From: Anoxybacteroides voinovskiense | GTDB lineage: Bacteria > Bacillota > Bacilli > Bacillales > Anoxybacillaceae | Direction of reading: 5' to 3' | DNA length: 64,000 nt | Assembly: GCF_014196205.1 (NCBI RefSeq) | Contig: NZ_JACIDE010000002.1 | Span: forward strand, 62,001-126,000 | Shown here: in pieces, positions 63,199 to 64,000 of the stretch | How the letters are laid out: every line of letters begins with the position of its first letter | How positions within the stretch are numbered: position 1 is the stretch's first letter | Translations under genes and position numbers: made by a program | The notes under the pieces: model-generated | Told to the model about the DNA's origin: nothing | Database searches by the model: none | What the model saw: the letters and a program-made list of their open reading frames with translations, nothing else

Positions 63199-64000
63199 AT
63201 GACCATTCAATGGTTTCCTGGCCATATGGCAAAAGCGAAACGAGAAGTGCAAGAAAAACTAAAGCTGATTGATGTCGTCTTCGAACTGTTAGATGCACGT
63301 ATTCCGCTTTCGTCACGAAATCCGATGATTGACGAAATTTTAACGAACAAGCCGCGCATTATTTTGCTCAATAAAGCGGATATGGCGGACGAAAAAGTAA
63401 CAAACGAATGGATTTCGTTTTTTGCCGAGCAAGGATTGCAGGCCATTGCGATTGACTCGCAAGCAGGGACAGGCATGAAACAAATCGTTGCGGCGGCGAA
63501 AGAAATGACGAAAGAAAAGTTTTTAAAAATGGCGGCAAAAGGGATTAAAAATCCACGCCCGTTGCGCGCGCTAATCGTCGGTATCCCGAACGTCGGCAAA
63601 TCGACGCTCATTAACCGACTTGCCGGCAAACATATCGCCAAAACAGGCGATAAGCCAGGGGTAACAAAAGCACAACAATGGATTAAAGTCGGAAAGGAAA
63701 TGGAGCTATTAGATACGCCAGGGATTTTATGGCCGAAGTTTGAAGACGAAGAAGTTGGCTTGAAACTGGCGACAACCGGCGCAATTAAAGATACGATTTT
63801 AAATTTGCAAGACGTTGCCGTGTATGCGCTCCGCTTTTTATCCGAGCACTATCCAGCACGTTTAAAAGAGCGCTATTCGCTTACGGACATTCCAGACGAC
63901 ATCGTCGAGTTGTTTGACGCCATCGGCAAACGCCGCGGCTGCCTTACAAGCGGCGGAGCGGTCGATTACGATAAAGTGGCGGAACTTGTCCTTCGCGATA
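63199..64000 (+). CDS. rbgA: Ribosome biogenesis GTPase RbgA (YlqF), 3' end beyond window
   Basis: Needed for late 50S assembly. 267 codons are present, so only about the last 15-20 residues are missing compared with the B. subtilis protein. The order of G motifs is circularly permuted: G4 LNKAD (about 55) precedes G1 GIPNVGKST (about 130) and G3 DTPGILWPK (about 172). It opens [15 protein letters not shown], typical for RbgA. TAGGTGAATGCA precedes ATG 63199. Confidence 0.95.
   Translation, partial: MTIQWFPGHMAKAKREVQEKLKLIDVVFELLDARIPLSSRNPMIDEILTNKPRIILLNKADMADEKVTNEWISFFAEQGLQAIAIDSQAGTGMKQIVAAAKEMTKEKFLKMAAKGIKNPRPLRALIVGIPNVGKSTLINRLAGKHIAKTGDKPGVTKAQQWIKVGKEMELLDTPGILWPKFEDEEVGLKLATTGAIKDTILNLQDVAVYALRFLSEHYPARLKERYSLTDIPDDIVELFDAIGKRRGCLTSGGAVDYDKVAELVLRD

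Overview
The window is a 64 kb piece of the conserved core of a Bacillaceae chromosome. The gene order ileS-lspA-rluD-pyr operon ... rqcH ... remA-gmk-rpoZ-coaBC-priA-def-fmt-rsmB-rlmN-prpC-prkC-rsgA-rpe-thiN-spoVM-rpmB ... fapR-plsX-fabD-fabG-acpP-rnc-smc-ftsY ... ylxM-ffh-rpsP-khpA-ylqD-rimM-trmD-rplS-lepB-rbgA is that of Bacillus subtilis and its relatives. SpoVM shows an endospore former. Protein sequences, moderate GC and a solo TnpB element suggest the thermophilic Anoxybacillus/Geobacillus branch (inference; no search was run).

Region by region. 1-2.3 kb: end of ileS, lipoprotein signal peptidase and a pseudouridine synthase. 2.3-14.1 kb: the complete de novo UMP operon (pyrR, pyrP, pyrB, pyrC, pyrAA, pyrAB, pyrK, pyrD, pyrF, pyrE), with one strong promoter and three PyrR-type attenuators (before pyrR, between pyrR and pyrP, between pyrP and pyrB). 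14.1-16.2 kb: an accessory pocket with a Uma2-family nuclease, a previously unannotated 31-codon hydrophobic toxin-like gene with a convergent antisense promoter (candidate type I toxin-antitoxin), and a tandem-repeat coiled-coil protein. 16.2-20.9 kb: RqcH on the minus strand and a Ca2+-type P-ATPase. 20.9-27.1 kb: yicC, remA, gmk, rpoZ, coaBC, priA, def. 27.1-28.5 kb: a solo tnpB (IS200/IS605-type) inserted between def and fmt. 28.5-37.2 kb: fmt, rsmB, rlmN, the PrpC/PrkC phosphatase-kinase pair, rsgA, rpe, thiN, spoVM and rpmB. 37.4-43.2 kb: asp23-like, FakA/YloV-like, serine dehydratase subunits and recG. 43.2-52.4 kb: the FapR-controlled lipid genes, acpP, rnc, smc, ftsY.

52.4-58.0 kb is the main accessory island. 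It separates ftsY from ylxM-ffh, which are normally adjacent. It is a decayed Rhs/WapA polymorphic-toxin locus: a secreted N-terminal piece fused out of frame to the end of an Rhs core with an HNH-like toxin and a neighbouring putative immunity gene; an orphan Rhs-tip module with an AHH-type nuclease and a beta-propeller-like putative immunity gene; and a third, headless and tailless Rhs fragment. 58.0-64 kb returns to core: ylxM-ffh from a strong promoter, then ribosomal and RNA-modification genes, ending inside rbgA.

No rRNA, tRNA or CRISPR array was seen. The observations most worth following are the candidate type I toxin-antitoxin locus with its long-range RNA helices (14.80-15.16 kb) and the Rhs toxin/immunity modules. 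All start-site choices were made by eye from ribosome-binding sites and family comparison from memory.
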